Shown: positions 17,508-26,164, counted from the stretch's first letter. The stretch: 64,000 nt of DNA from BOG-908 sp963751795 (GCA_963751795.1 CAVVVI010000002.1:682001-746000); one strand, 5' to 3'. Numbers and translations are program-made. Notes: a model not told the origin generated them from the sequence alone.

Positions 17508-17580
17508 GCGATGCTCCAGGGTTGGGCCCGCTCTAGCACGATGCCGGGCGGGCGGCGGTTTTTTGACGGCTCGGGCCGCT

Positions 17581-18897
17581 TCAGTGGAACGCCACCAGCT
17601 GCCCGATGGGCGCGCCGAGCACGGTGTCGTCGCGCATCACCACCTGCCCGCGCACTACGGTGGCCACCGGCCAGCCCGTCACGCGCTTGCCGGCGAACGG
17701 TGTCCAGCCCGCCGGCGTGGCGATCCAGTCGTTCTCGATAGTGCGCGCGTGCGCCATGTCCACCAGGGTGAAATCGGCGTCGTAGCCGGCGGCGATGCGG
17801 CCCTTGGTGACCGCGCCGTACACCCGCGCGGGGCCGGCGGCCATCAGATCGACCAGCCGGGCCAGGCTGAGGCGGCCGGCATTGACGTGGTCCAGCATGA
17901 TCGGCACGGCGGTCTGCACGCCGGTCAGCCCCGCCGCCGTCTCTGGCCAGGGGCGCGCCTTGGCGGCGTGGCTGTGCGGCGCGTGGTCCGAGCCGATCGT
18001 GTCCACGCTGCCGTCGCGCACGGCCTCCCATGCGGCATCGTAATGGTGCCGCGTGCGGATCGGCGGGTTCATCACCGCATAGGCGCCCAGCTGGTCGTAG
18101 CATTCGGGGCCGATTTGCGTCAGGTGGTTGACCAGGATTTCCGCGGTGGCCAGGTCGCGATGGCCGCGCAGGAACGCGAATTCCTCGGCGGTGGATACGT
18201 GCACGATATGCGCCGGCCGGCCGGTCTTGCGCGCCAGCGCCAGGATGCGCCGCGTGCCCAAGGCCGCGCATTCCGGATCGCGCCATTCCATATGCGTGCG
18301 ATACGGCGCGCCGGTGGCGAACAGGGCGCGGCGGGCCTGCAGGCGGTACTCGTCCTCCGAATGGAAAGCGATGCGGCGGGTGCCGGCGCGCATCACCGCC
18401 TCGATGCCGGCATCATCCTCGATCATCAGGTCGCCGGTGGAGCTGCCGGCGAACAGCTTGATGGCGCATACGCCGGCGCCGCGTTCCAGCGTGGCCAGTT
18501 CCGGCGTGTTGGCACGGGTGGCGCCGACATAGATGCCGAAATCGCACCAGCTGCGCTGGGGCACGGTGGCCTGCTTCCAGGCGAGCGTTTCGGCAGTGGT
18601 GATGGCTGGGCTGGTGTTGGGCATGTCGAACACGGTGGCGATGCCGCCCAGCACGGCGGCGCGGGTGCCGGTGGGAATGCTCTCCACGCTGGCGTCGCCG
18701 GGGTCGCGCAGATGCACGTGCGGGTCGATCAGCCCGGGCAGCACGTGCAGGCCGCGCGCCCGCAGCACGGTCTCGGCAGTGTCGCCGGGTGCTGCCGCCA
18801 GCGTGGCGATGCGGCCATCGGCGGCGCCGAGATCGGTCATGCGCTCGCCCCAGGGTGTGACCACCGTGCCGCCGCGGATCAGCAGATCGTAGTGCAT
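17581..18897 (-). CDS. pyrC: Dihydroorotase (class I, amidohydrolase superfamily)
   Basis: The enzyme closes carbamoyl-aspartate to dihydroorotate in pyrimidine synthesis. The 438-residue protein has the metal-binding start DPHVHLRDPG (His60 and His62) and the lysine that becomes carbamylated in CAIKLFAGS (Lys147). It also has IVHVSTAEE and the final GSDHAPH motif. The architecture matches the larger, non-E. coli-type DHOase (TIGR00857-like). An allantoinase or hydantoinase is the main alternative, but DMPNT and the length favour dihydroorotase. The gene is divergent from the DUF6481 gene across 172 bases. Confidence 0.88.
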   Translation of the reverse strand: MHYDLLIRGGTVVTPWGERMTDLGAADGRIATLAAAPGDTAETVLRARGLHVLPGLIDPHVHLRDPGDASVESIPTGTRAAVLGGIATVFDMPNTSPAITTAETLAWKQATVPQRSWCDFGIYVGATRANTPELATLERGAGVCAIKLFAGSSTGDLMIEDDAGIEAVMRAGTRRIAFHSEDEYRLQARRALFATGAPYRTHMEWRDPECAALGTRRILALARKTGRPAHIVHVSTAEEFAFLRGHRDLATAEILVNHLTQIGPECYDQLGAYAVMNPPIRTRHHYDAAWEAVRDGSVDTIGSDHAPHSHAAKARPWPETAAGLTGVQTAVPIMLDHVNAGRLSLARLVDLMAAGPARVYGAVTKGRIAAGYDADFTLVDMAHARTIENDWIATPAGWTPFAGKRVTGWPVATVVRGQVVMRDDTVLGAPIGQLVAFH

Positions 18898-19069
18898 CGG
18901 CGTCCCCCGGAATGCGCGCCGCAGCCGGCGGCGACGCTACTTACTGCGGCGGGCCCGGGGGCGCCAGCATCGCAACTCTGGTCCGCGCGCGATGTTGCCA
19001 GAACGCATGGGCCTGTCCCGACGGGCGTGATATGCAGCGCCCCGAACAGGACAGGACCAGCCAACGACG

Positions 19070-19435
19070 ATGGGTGCCTTCAAGGATAACCTCTTCAACG
19101 AGCGGCAGAGCGCCTCGGCCAAGGCCAAGCAGGCGCTGCTCGAGAAATTCAAGGCGAAGCCGGCGCCCGACGATCCGGCCGTGCTGGCGCGTGCCGCCGA
19201 GCGGCAGGCGATTGCCGAGGCGCGCGAGGTGCGCGCCGCCGAGCGCCGCGCCGCCAAGGAGGCCGAGGCAGCCCGCCTGGCCGCCGAGCAGGCGCAGCGC
19301 GACATCGAGGCGCAGGCGCGCGCCGTCGAAGAGGCGCGCATGGCCGCCGAGCAGGCCGCGCGCGACCTGCAGAAAAAGGCCGAGCAGCAGGCCGCGCGCG
19401 ACGCCCGCTACGCCGCGCGCAAGGCCCGCCGCTAG
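19070..19435 (+). CDS. DUF6481 family Ala-rich coiled-coil protein
   Basis: This 121-residue highly charged helical protein begins MGAFKDNLFNERQSA and ends with the repeat-like EQQAARDARYAARKARR. Both ends are the conserved signatures of DUF6481. Residues 40-105 form one long Ala/Glu/Arg coiled coil. The family is widespread in alphaproteobacteria, often near cold-shock or stress genes, but its function is not known to me. The ATG at 19070 follows a purine-rich sequence. An OmpA-like lipoprotein gene lies 67 bases downstream with its own good ribosome site. Confidence 0.82.
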   Translation: MGAFKDNLFNERQSASAKAKQALLEKFKAKPAPDDPAVLARAAERQAIAEAREVRAAERRAAKEAEAARLAAEQAQRDIEAQARAVEEARMAAEQAARDLQKKAEQQAARDARYAARKARR

Positions 19436-19502
19436 GCCGCGGCCGGCGCGCAACGATGCGCGCAGGCTTGCCGAAACGACGTCGCCACGCCAAGGAGACA
19501 CC

Positions 19503-19886
19503 ATGCGCCACATCCTGACCGCCGCCCTGCTGCTCGCCTTGGCATCCTGCGCTCTGATCGGCCCGCGCAGCAGCACGCCATCCTACATCGTGTTCTTCAC
19601 CGAACGCTCCGCGGCGGTGGAATCCGAGGGTGGCAACGTGATCGCCCAGGCCGCGGTGGCGGCGAACGCGGCGCCGGGCCGGCGCGTGCTGGTGCGCGGC
19701 TGGACCGACAGCGCGGGCAGCCGCCCGGACGACCTGGTGCTGTCGCGGCAGCGGGCGCAGAGCGTGGCCGACCGGCTGGTGGCCGACGGCGTGGCGCCGG
19801 GGCGGATCACCCGGCAGGGGCGTGGCCAGACCGGCAACGATCCGGGTGTGGAAAGCCGGCGCGTGGAAATCCTGCTGCTCGACTGA
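19503..19886 (+). CDS. OmpA-family lipoprotein
   Basis: This 127-residue protein has a lipoprotein signal peptide (MRHILTAALLLALASC) with Cys16 as the lipidation site. An OmpA-like peptidoglycan-binding domain follows: the strand YIVFFTERSA, then VLVRGWTDSAGSRPDDLVLSR, then QRAQSVADRL, then RRVEILL. The Asp in TDSAG and the later Arg residues are those that hold diaminopimelate in the family. AAGGAG stands six bases before the ATG at 19503. It should tether the outer membrane to the cell wall, resembling a Pal protein without the tol genes. Confidence 0.88.
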   Translation: MRHILTAALLLALASCALIGPRSSTPSYIVFFTERSAAVESEGGNVIAQAAVAANAAPGRRVLVRGWTDSAGSRPDDLVLSRQRAQSVADRLVADGVAPGRITRQGRGQTGNDPGVESRRVEILLLD

Positions 19887-19986
19887 GCGCCCGCGGGCCG
19901 GGCGGCGCGCTTGGCGCGGCCGCATCGACGCAGCCGGTTCCTTTCGGTAGAATAACCAGGGCGACGCGCGCCGACCCGCGGCCCGC

Positions 19987-20856
19987 GTGCAGCCCTGCCT
20001 GCCTGCCGCCGAACAGGACGCCGTCTTGCGCCACGATTTCCCGCCCGGAACCCCCTGCTACAATTGCGGCGCCGTGCTGCAAGGACGCTGGTGCTTCGCC
20101 TGCGGCCAGGCGGCGCACGATTTCCATCGCAACGCCTGGCATCTGGGCGCCGAGGCGGCCGAGGATTTCTTCCACGCCGACGGTAGGTTGTGGCGCACGC
20201 TGCGGCGCCTGGTCAGCAACCCCGCCCGGCTGACGCGCGAGTACCTGGCCGGCCGGCGGGCGTCGCAGATGCCGCCGCTGCGGCTGTTCCTGGTGGCGCT
20301 GCTGATCCTGTTCCTGATCGGCAACTGGGCGACGCGCGGCGTCTCGCTGCTGCATCTCGAAAACCCGCCGGCCGACGTGCAGGCCGAGATCAACCAGGCG
20401 AAGGTGGATCTGGGCCTGCCGGCAGCCTGGAACGCCGCGGCGACCACATGGCTGCGGGGGCATGTGAGCCGCGCCATCGTGCACCCTGACGATCTGGGAA
20501 CGGCCATGCGCGACCGGGCGGAGACGTTCGCCTTCTTCATGCTGCCGATCTCGGCGCTGATCCTGTCGCTGATCTTCGTGGCACGGCGCGGCGTGGTGCT
20601 GTTCGATCACCTGGTGTTCTCGATGCACTCGCTGGCGTTCCAGGGCCTGCTGATCAGCCTGGCCATCCTGGTGCGCGCGCCCTGGCCGCTGGTGGCAGCC
20701 CCGGTGCATCTGTTCGCACATCTGCGCGGCGTCTATGGCCTGGGCGTGGCCGGCACGCTGGTGCGCATGGCGGTGCTTTTCGTGGCGACCGCCGTGGCTT
20801 TCGCCCTGTTGCTGCTGGGGCTGGTTGTGGCCGGGTTGCAAGGGCTGCGGGCTTAA
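19987..20856 (+). CDS. DUF3667 membrane protein with zinc ribbon
   Basis: This 289-residue protein has an N-terminal zinc-ribbon, CYNCGAVLQGRWCFACGQ (about residues 24-41). A conserved R-L-V-S-N-P-A-R-L-T-R-E-Y segment follows, with a hydrophobic helix at about residues 100-115. Three to four further helices lie between residues 180 and 285. This order (ribbon, TREYLAGRR, membrane region) is DUF3667. The apparent start is GTG at 19987; no ATG is suitable, and a TTG at 20026 is an alternative. The function is unknown. Confidence 0.78.
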   Translation: MQPCLPAAEQDAVLRHDFPPGTPCYNCGAVLQGRWCFACGQAAHDFHRNAWHLGAEAAEDFFHADGRLWRTLRRLVSNPARLTREYLAGRRASQMPPLRLFLVALLILFLIGNWATRGVSLLHLENPPADVQAEINQAKVDLGLPAAWNAAATTWLRGHVSRAIVHPDDLGTAMRDRAETFAFFMLPISALILSLIFVARRGVVLFDHLVFSMHSLAFQGLLISLAILVRAPWPLVAAPVHLFAHLRGVYGLGVAGTLVRMAVLFVATAVAFALLLLGLVVAGLQGLRA

Positions 20857-20878
20857 TTGCACCCGCTCGCGGCCGGCG

Positions 20879-20903
20879 TGAACTGCCGGGCGTCCGTTTC
20901 GTT
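20879..20903 (+). promoter_or_regulatory. Possible EcfG-type promoter before the entericidin gene
   Basis: TGAAC at 20879-20883 and CGTT at 20900-20903 are separated by 16 bases. The -10 and spacing match the general stress consensus exactly, and the -35 has one mismatch. The predicted transcript would begin about 40 bases before the entericidin start codon. Entericidins are stress-induced in other bacteria, which supports the idea. The match was found by eye only. Confidence 0.42.
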
Positions 20904-20951
20904 GTGTGAACCTGTCTGGACGCGGGTCCGGCACATCGAGGAGAACCTACC

Positions 20952-21098
20952 ATGTCGCGTATGCTCACCGCCGCCTTCGCCGCCGCCCTGCTGCTTGGCA
21001 CGGCCACGATGCTCAGCGCGTGCCACACCGTCGCCGGCGCCGGCCAGGACGTGTCGAACGCCGGCAAGGACGTGACCCACGCCGCCGACCAGCACTAA
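20952..21098 (+). CDS. Entericidin A/B family lipoprotein
   Basis: This 48-residue lipoprotein has a signal peptide ending LSAC, with lipidated Cys24. HTVAGAGQDVSNAGKDVTHA follows, the conserved entericidin core in which G-x-G-x-D and G-K-x-(I/V) repeat. In E. coli EcnA and EcnB form a stationary-phase antidote/toxin lipoprotein pair. In alphaproteobacteria single copies are common and stress-induced. GAGGAG lies nine bases before the ATG at 20952. No second entericidin gene is adjacent. Confidence 0.88.
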   Translation: MSRMLTAAFAAALLLGTATMLSACHTVAGAGQDVSNAGKDVTHAADQH

Positions 21099-21110
21099 GC
21101 GGTTCCTGCA

Positions 21111-21138
21111 GCGGGCTGGCACGGAGACGCCGGCCCGC
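21111..21138. terminator. Hairpin between convergent genes, probable terminator
   Basis: GCGGGCTGGC and GCCGGCCCGC form a ten-pair stem (one G-T pair) around an eight-base loop. It sits 13 bases after the entericidin stop and before the convergent small-protein gene. There is no T-run, so termination strength is uncertain. Confidence 0.5.
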
Positions 21139-21212
21139 GGCCTCGCTGCCTGACGGGCCGCCAGGCCGACGCGCCGGGCGGCCGGGTGTCGCACCCCTGG
21201 CTGAGGCGATCC

Positions 21213-21371
21213 TCAGACCAGGAAGTACCACATCAGGACCAGCAGGATCACCAGTCCCACCACGAAACGCGTGGCGAACCTGGTGGCCGTGGCCCAGAAA
21301 CTCAGCCGATCGGCCAGGAACCCGTCTTCCGTGCTGGGCGCTGCCGGCCGCTGCTGTATCGTGTCAGCCAT
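21213..21371 (-). CDS. Small single-helix membrane protein, unknown
   Basis: This is a 52-residue reading frame. The hydrophilic N-terminal half (MADTIQQRPAAPSTEDGF) leads to an amphipathic stretch and one transmembrane helix (FVVGLVILLVLMWYFLV) that ends at the C-terminus. The layout resembles tiny auxiliary subunits of membrane complexes, for example small cytochrome oxidase subunits, but I cannot name it. Two further in-frame ATG codons lie just upstream (21374 and 21380). It lies 88 bases downstream of the trxA stop, on the same strand. Confidence 0.55.
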   Translation of the reverse strand: MADTIQQRPAAPSTEDGFLADRLSFWATATRFATRFVVGLVILLVLMWYFLV

Positions 21372-21459
21372 CATCCTCATCCCCGATCCATCTGCCGCGA
21401 TGTCTGCCGCGGGCGCGGCTCAGGCGCAACCTCCCGGGCTGCGCCGCCGCAGCCGGGCC

Positions 21460-21789
21460 TTACAGGCTGGACGCCACCCATTCCTTGAGCGCGCTCTTCG
21501 GCGCAGCGCCTACCTTGGTGGCCGCGGGCTTGCCGTCCTTGAACATGATCAGCATGGGAATGCCGCGCACGCCGTAGCTGTTGGGCGTCTGCGGGTTTTC
21601 GTCGATATTCACCTTCACCACCCGCATGCGGCCGGCATATTCGGCGCCGATCTCTTCGAGCGCCGGGGCGATCATCTTGCAGGGGCCGCACCACTCCGCC
21701 CAGAAATCGACCAGCACCGGGCCGGATGCCTTGAGCACGTCGGCCTCGAAGGTGTCGTCGGTGGTGGCGTGGGTGTTGGCACTGGTCAT
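21460..21789 (-). CDS. trxA: Thioredoxin
   Basis: This 109-residue cytoplasmic disulfide reductase has the active site WCGPCK (about residues 33-38), the cis-Pro loop GIPMLIMFKDG and the conserved VDFWAEW strand before the active site. The length is typical of TrxA, with a slightly longer N-terminus. The start at 21789 is preferred over a codon 30 bases upstream because family similarity begins there. trxA follows addA by 52 bases, an arrangement conserved in alphaproteobacteria. Confidence 0.96.
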   Translation of the reverse strand: MTSANTHATTDDTFEADVLKASGPVLVDFWAEWCGPCKMIAPALEEIGAEYAGRMRVVKVNIDENPQTPNSYGVRGIPMLIMFKDGKPAATKVGAAPKSALKEWVASSL

Positions 21790-21841
21790 TGGCGTCTCCT
21801 GGCGTCCGGTATGATGCATCTGGTCGAACGGCGTGGCCGGA

Positions 21842-24800
21842 TCAAGCGCCGGCCGCAGGGGCGGCGCCGGTATGCGCGGCGAGCAGGTCGGCGGGCAGCT
21901 CCATCACCGAAGGCTCCTCGGTCCAGATCAGCAGGCAGGTGATCGGGCGGCCGGGATAGAGCTGGGCCAGCACGGCGCGGTAGGCGGCCATCTGGCGCAG
22001 GTAGAACACCGGCACCTCTGCCGGGCTGGCCGGTGCCGCGCGGCTGGTCTTGTAGTCGGCGACCCAGATGCGCTCGGGGGTGACGGCCAGCCGGTCCACC
22101 TGGCCGCTGACGATGCGGCCACCCACGATGCCGGAAAGCGGCTGTTCCGGCCGGCTGCCGGGGCCGAACAGGGCGGTGATCGAAGGCAGGCGCAGGACGG
22201 CGAGCGCCTCGGCGGCCAGCGCGGCCGGCCCGCCGCCATGCCCGGCCGCAGCCGCGTAGGCCAGGGCGGCGGCATCCCATTCTTCTACGGGCAATTCCGG
22301 CAGATGCTGCAGCAGCGCGTGGATCGCCAGGCCGCGATTGAACCGGCCCTGCTGCGCGGCCGATGCCAGCGGCGAGCGGGCAGGCGGCACCGGCCCCAGC
22401 TCCACCCCTTCGGGCCGGCTCGGCGCCAGCCTGGCGGGCAGCGCCGGTTCGGCCGCCAGCGCGATCGGCCGCCATGCCGGCGCGCTGCCAGCCCAATCCG
22501 GCATGGGCTGCGGGCCGGGCGCAGGACGGTGGTGCCCGGCCGCTTGCGTGCCGGGCGGGCCGGCGGCCTCGATGGCGAGCGCGGCCCCTGGCCAGGGGGC
22601 GAACGGGATAGAAGCCGCGCCCAGCCCGCGCAGCGCCTCGGCAACCACGTCGTACCAGCAGCCGGCCTGCGCATGCAGCGGCTGCCAGCCGCAGACGAGC
22701 AGGCGGTCACGCGCCCGGGTGAGCGCCACGTAGAGCAGCCGGTTGTATTCGCGCGCCCGCGCGGCGGCGCCGGCCTGCCGGATGCGCTCGACGGCGTGGC
22801 AGCGCAGCTCCTTGTTGGGTTGCCACAGCGGCAGGTCCACGCCGGTGCCGGGGTCGGTGGCCCAGCACAGGCCCCGGTCGTCGGGCGGCAGGGCCGTGGT
22901 GTCGGGCAGGATCACCAGCCGTGATTCGAGCCCCTTGGCGCCATGCACCGTCATGATCCGCACGGCGTCACCGGCCGCCTCGGCCTCGCGCTTCACTTCG
23001 GCCGCCGATTGCGCCAGCCAGTGCAGGAAGCCCTGCAGCGAGGGCGGGTGGGCGCCCGCGTAGAGCAGAGCGGCGGCCAGCATCTCGTCCACCGGCTCGG
23101 CGGCTTCCGGGCCGAGCCGGGCGAACAGCCGGGCGCGGCCGCCGAGCGGGCCCAGCGCTTCGGACAGCAGCGCGTAAGGCGGCGCGTAATCCACCCGGCT
23201 GAGCAGGGCGCTGAAAAAGGCGCTTGCCGCCGCCCAATCGGGCCGTTCGGCGGCGCGGCTGCGCAGCGCATCCCACAACGAACCCTGCCGCGTGGCGGCG
23301 AGCTGCATCAGGCTGTCATCCGACAGGCCGCCCAGCGGGCTGACGAGCATTTCGGCCAGCGTCAGATCATCGCCCGGCAGCAGCAAAGCGTGGCAGAGCG
23401 CCATCAGATCCTGCACCGCGGCCTGGTCGGTCAGCACCATGCGGTCCAGCCCGGCCACCGGCACGCCGCCGGCCTTCAGCGCCCGTACCAGCGCACGGTC
23501 GAAATCGCCGCGCCGGCGCACCAGGATCAGGATCTCGCCGGGGCGCACGGCACCGGAGGCGACCTCGGCGGCGATCCAGCGCGCCAGGTGATTGACGAGC
23601 GTCTGCGGCGCCGAATGCTGCGGCTGGTTGGTGTGCGGGATGGTCCAGGGCGCGTGCGCTGCGGGTTCCGGCCGCGGCGTCATCGGCCACAGCTCCACGC
23701 GGCCCGGCTGGCCGGCGCGGTGCGGCCGATGGACCAGCGTCTCGCCCGGCGCCACCACGCCGCCCTCCGGCCCCAGCACGGCCGCCACGGCATCGACCAG
23801 AGCGAGGACCGGCGGCGTGGAGCGGAACGAGACATCCAGCACCGCCGGCCGCCACGCCAGGCCGGCCTGGCTGACGCGGGTGCCGTAGATGCCCCGCCAG
23901 CGGTCGAACTCCTCCGGGTCGGCGCCCTGGAAGGAGTAGATCGACTGCTTGCGGTCACCCACGGCGAAGATCGTGCGGGCCAGGGCGGCGTTGTGGCCGG
24001 CCCCGGCCTGCGTGCGTGCGCCCTCGCCGGTGAAGAAGTCGCCGGTCAGCCGGTCGGCGATGTCCCACTGCGCCGGTGCGGTGTCCTGCACCTCGTCGAG
24101 CAGCAAATGGTCCAGCCCGCCATCCAGCTTGAACAGCACCCAGGCGGCGCCTTGATCCGCCAGCAGGTTCGTGGTGCGGCCGATCAGGTCGTCGTAGTCG
24201 AGCAGCGCGCGGCGATCCTTGGCGCCGGCGTAGCGGGCCAGGATGGGCGCAGCCACACCGAGCAGGGCGGCGCTGGCCTCCGCCAGCCGCAGGGCGCGCA
24301 GGCTGTCCTGCATCGCCTCCACCCGCGCCTGTTCGGCGGCGCAGGCCGGGATGATGCTGGGATATTGCGCGGCCAGCCTGGCGTTGCAGAAGCCGCTGAG
24401 CGCCGAGGGTTTGCCGTCCTTCTTATAGAAATGGCAGGTCCAGCTGGCCCAATGTTCGGCACGCAGATCGGGCGGCATCGCCAGCCAGGCGAGCATTTCG
24501 GCCGTCTTGGTGCGCACGCCGTCGCTGCCGTGGCGCGCGGCCAGCTCCAGTTCGGCGCGCAGCGGTGCCGCATCCGGCCAGCTGACGGCCGCGGCCAAAG
24601 CGGCCTCGCGGTCGGCATGCACGGCACCGGCTGCCCGGCCGAGGGCGGCGCGCAAGGCTGCCGGTGGCAGGGCCAGCGCCGGCGCCAGGCGCTGGCGGCG
24701 GGCTTCCAGCTGCTCGACAATGGCGGCAAAGCCATCGGCGGTCACCAGCCCCGCCAGCACGGCCAGGCTGGCGGGGTCGCTTTCCGGCAGGGCGGCCTCG

Positions 24801-25261
24801 CGCGCCTGCTGCAGATCGGCCCGGGCATCGGCCGCCTCGACCAGCTGGAAATGCGGCGAGATATGCGCTTCCAGCGGAAAGCGCTTCAGCAGCGACTGGC
24901 AGAATGCGTGGATGGTGCCGATGCGCATGCCGCCCGGCAGATCGAGCACGCGGGCGAACAGGGCGCGCGCCGCGTGCAGATCGGCCGGCCCGGCAGGCAT
25001 ATCGAGATCGCGCAGCGCGGCGGCCAGGTCGGCATCGGGCATCGCCACCCAGCCGCCCAGCCGCGTTTGCAGGCGGATCGCCATCTCGGCGGCCGCCGCC
25101 TTGGTGTAGGTGAGGCACAGGATGCGGGCCGGATCGGCCTCCGACAGCATCAGGCGCAGCAGGCGGTCGATCAGCAGCTTGGTCTTGCCGGTGCCGGCAT
25201 GGGCGGCGACGAAGGCCGAGGCGTGCGGGTCGGAAGCGGCGCGCTGGGCAGTGCTGCTCAT
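21842..25261 (-). CDS. addA: Double-strand break repair helicase-nuclease AddA
   Basis: This 1139-residue UvrD-like helicase processes DNA ends for RecA loading. Walker A AHAGTGKTK is at residues 21-29. The Walker B-like LLLDEVQDT is near residue 385, followed by FAVGDRKQSIYSFQGA and the motif VI region YVALTRARDRLLVCG. The C-terminal RecB-type nuclease is intact: SGQVDRL, then VADYKTSR, then QMAAYRAVL. The partner gene addB normally lies next to addA in alphaproteobacteria but is not on either side here. Downstream trxA is conserved; upstream is a FYDLN-type gene 33 bases away. Confidence 0.95.
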   Translation of the reverse strand: MSSTAQRAASDPHASAFVAAHAGTGKTKLLIDRLLRLMLSEADPARILCLTYTKAAAAEMAIRLQTRLGGWVAMPDADLAAALRDLDMPAGPADLHAARALFARVLDLPGGMRIGTIHAFCQSLLKRFPLEAHISPHFQLVEAADARADLQQAREAALPESDPASLAVLAGLVTADGFAAIVEQLEARRQRLAPALALPPAALRAALGRAAGAVHADREAALAAAVSWPDAAPLRAELELAARHGSDGVRTKTAEMLAWLAMPPDLRAEHWASWTCHFYKKDGKPSALSGFCNARLAAQYPSIIPACAAEQARVEAMQDSLRALRLAEASAALLGVAAPILARYAGAKDRRALLDYDDLIGRTTNLLADQGAAWVLFKLDGGLDHLLLDEVQDTAPAQWDIADRLTGDFFTGEGARTQAGAGHNAALARTIFAVGDRKQSIYSFQGADPEEFDRWRGIYGTRVSQAGLAWRPAVLDVSFRSTPPVLALVDAVAAVLGPEGGVVAPGETLVHRPHRAGQPGRVELWPMTPRPEPAAHAPWTIPHTNQPQHSAPQTLVNHLARWIAAEVASGAVRPGEILILVRRRGDFDRALVRALKAGGVPVAGLDRMVLTDQAAVQDLMALCHALLLPGDDLTLAEMLVSPLGGLSDDSLMQLAATRQGSLWDALRSRAAERPDWAAASAFFSALLSRVDYAPPYALLSEALGPLGGRARLFARLGPEAAEPVDEMLAAALLYAGAHPPSLQGFLHWLAQSAAEVKREAEAAGDAVRIMTVHGAKGLESRLVILPDTTALPPDDRGLCWATDPGTGVDLPLWQPNKELRCHAVERIRQAGAAARAREYNRLLYVALTRARDRLLVCGWQPLHAQAGCWYDVVAEALRGLGAASIPFAPWPGAALAIEAAGPPGTQAAGHHRPAPGPQPMPDWAGSAPAWRPIALAAEPALPARLAPSRPEGVELGPVPPARSPLASAAQQGRFNRGLAIHALLQHLPELPVEEWDAAALAYAAAAGHGGGPAALAAEALAVLRLPSITALFGPGSRPEQPLSGIVGGRIVSGQVDRLAVTPERIWVADYKTSRAAPASPAEVPVFYLRQMAAYRAVLAQLYPGRPITCLLIWTEEPSVMELPADLLAAHTGAAPAAGA

Positions 25262-25294
25262 GCGCGCGGCGGCTCCGCCGGCTCGGCGAGCGCG

Positions 25295-25651
25295 TCAGTG
25301 TTCCGGCGGCTCGTCCAGCCCGGCCTCGGCATCCGGCTCCTCGTCTGCCTCATCCTCGACGGCGTCGGCCTCCTCGTCGTCGGCATCGGCGTCATCCTCG
25401 TCGGTATCGAGCACCGGTGCGGCATCGTCATCCGCATCGCGGGCGGCGGGGGCCGGCGCTTTCATCATGCGATGGCGTGTGGGCGCGCGGCGGATCGACG
25501 GCGCGCGCGGCGCTTCCGGCGGCTGTTCGGTTCCGCATTTCGGGCAGACCGGCGGCGTGCGCATCAGATCGTAGAAGCGGGTGGCGCAGGAGACGCAGAC
25601 GCGCTTGCTGCCCACGGTGGGCAGGCGCACCGCGATGGTTTCGTAGCTCAT
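25295..25651 (-). CDS. FYDLN-acid (TIGR02300-like) zinc-binding protein
   Basis: This 118-residue protein has a zinc-ribbon, VCVSCATRFYDLMRTPPVCP, then KCG (about residues 18-40), and a long, strongly acidic tail of Asp/Glu/Ala from residue 70. The GSKR..C..C..RFYDL core and acidic tail define the alphaproteobacterial FYDLN family; here Met replaces the usual Asn. The function is not known. It lies where addB would be expected, 33 bases before addA on the same strand. Confidence 0.85.
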   Translation of the reverse strand: MSYETIAVRLPTVGSKRVCVSCATRFYDLMRTPPVCPKCGTEQPPEAPRAPSIRRAPTRHRMMKAPAPAARDADDDAAPVLDTDEDDADADDEEADAVEDEADEEPDAEAGLDEPPEH

Positions 25652-25706
25652 GGGGCGGCCTGAATGGCCGTTCGGGCGGCGTTAACGCAGGGGCGCTGGA
25701 TCACCC

Positions 25707-26006
25707 TCAGCGGGCGCCGCGGGCGATGCGGCCGGCCAGATACTGCGCGTTGCTGACGCCCTCGTAGCTCATCGAGAACGGCCGGCCTTTGGTGCTCTCG
25801 ACCGGCTCGGCGACCTTCGGCGCCGCCTTGACGCGCTTGCGGGCGGTGGCGGCCTTTGCCGCCTTGGCGGCGGCGGCCAGCGTGGCATCGGCCGCGCGGT
25901 CCGTGGCATCGGCGTCCCGGGCCGACCAGGAGCGCACATCCTGCTGCAGCTTGGCGGCGAAACGGTCGGTGTTGATGTCGTCGGCGGGCGCGGTCTCGTC
26001 TGTCAT
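25707..26006 (-). CDS. Small hypothetical protein, Ala/Lys-rich
   Basis: This 99-residue protein has an acidic N-terminus, a helical Ala/Lys stretch (residues 40-65) and a C-terminal segment FSMSYEGVSNAQYLAGRIARG that looks conserved. I do not recognise a family. The ATG at 26006 is preferred; an in-frame GTG nine bases upstream is possible. It precedes the FYDLN gene by 55 bases and is divergent from the HTH-CysD gene. The Lys-rich helix could touch nucleic acid, but nothing proves it. Confidence 0.55.
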   Translation of the reverse strand: MTDETAPADDINTDRFAAKLQQDVRSWSARDADATDRAADATLAAAAKAAKAATARKRVKAAPKVAEPVESTKGRPFSMSYEGVSNAQYLAGRIARGAR

Positions 26007-26128
26007 CAAGGACACCTTGCATTGTGGGGGCGGTGAGAGGGCGGACGATCGGCCGCGCAGGACGCTTACTTAGGCACGTCCCGCCGTTTTTGTAAGTGAA
26101 ACCCTGGTGAGGAGGGCCGCGAAACAGG

Positions 26129-26157
26129 TTGCAAACCAGTCTTTAGTTTTGCTAAAT
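26129..26157 (+). promoter_or_regulatory. Probable sigma-70 promoter of the sulfate-activation operon
   Basis: TTGCAA at 26129-26134 and CTAAAT at 26152-26157 are separated by 17 bases in an AT-rich island of otherwise GC-rich DNA. Transcription would start about at 26163-26165, which coincides with the GTG start codon of the HTH-CysD frame. That frame could therefore be translated from a leaderless message. Confidence 0.5.
26142..26156. promoter_or_regulatory. Perfect inverted repeat overlapping the -10, candidate operator
   Basis: TTTAG and CTAAA are perfect inverted arms around TTTTG, and overlap the predicted -10 element. A second, weaker repeat, GGTT-GCA-AACC, sits at the -35. Because the first protein domain encoded downstream is a helix-turn-helix, self-binding to this site is a natural hypothesis. 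Confidence 0.45.
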
Positions 26158-26164
26158 CCGGGTT

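Noticed and set aside
22943..25663. Plus-strand open frame of 906 codons
   Set aside because: It is antisense to addA and composed of Arg/Gly/His/Gln-rich sequence with no family resemblance, an effect of very high GC.
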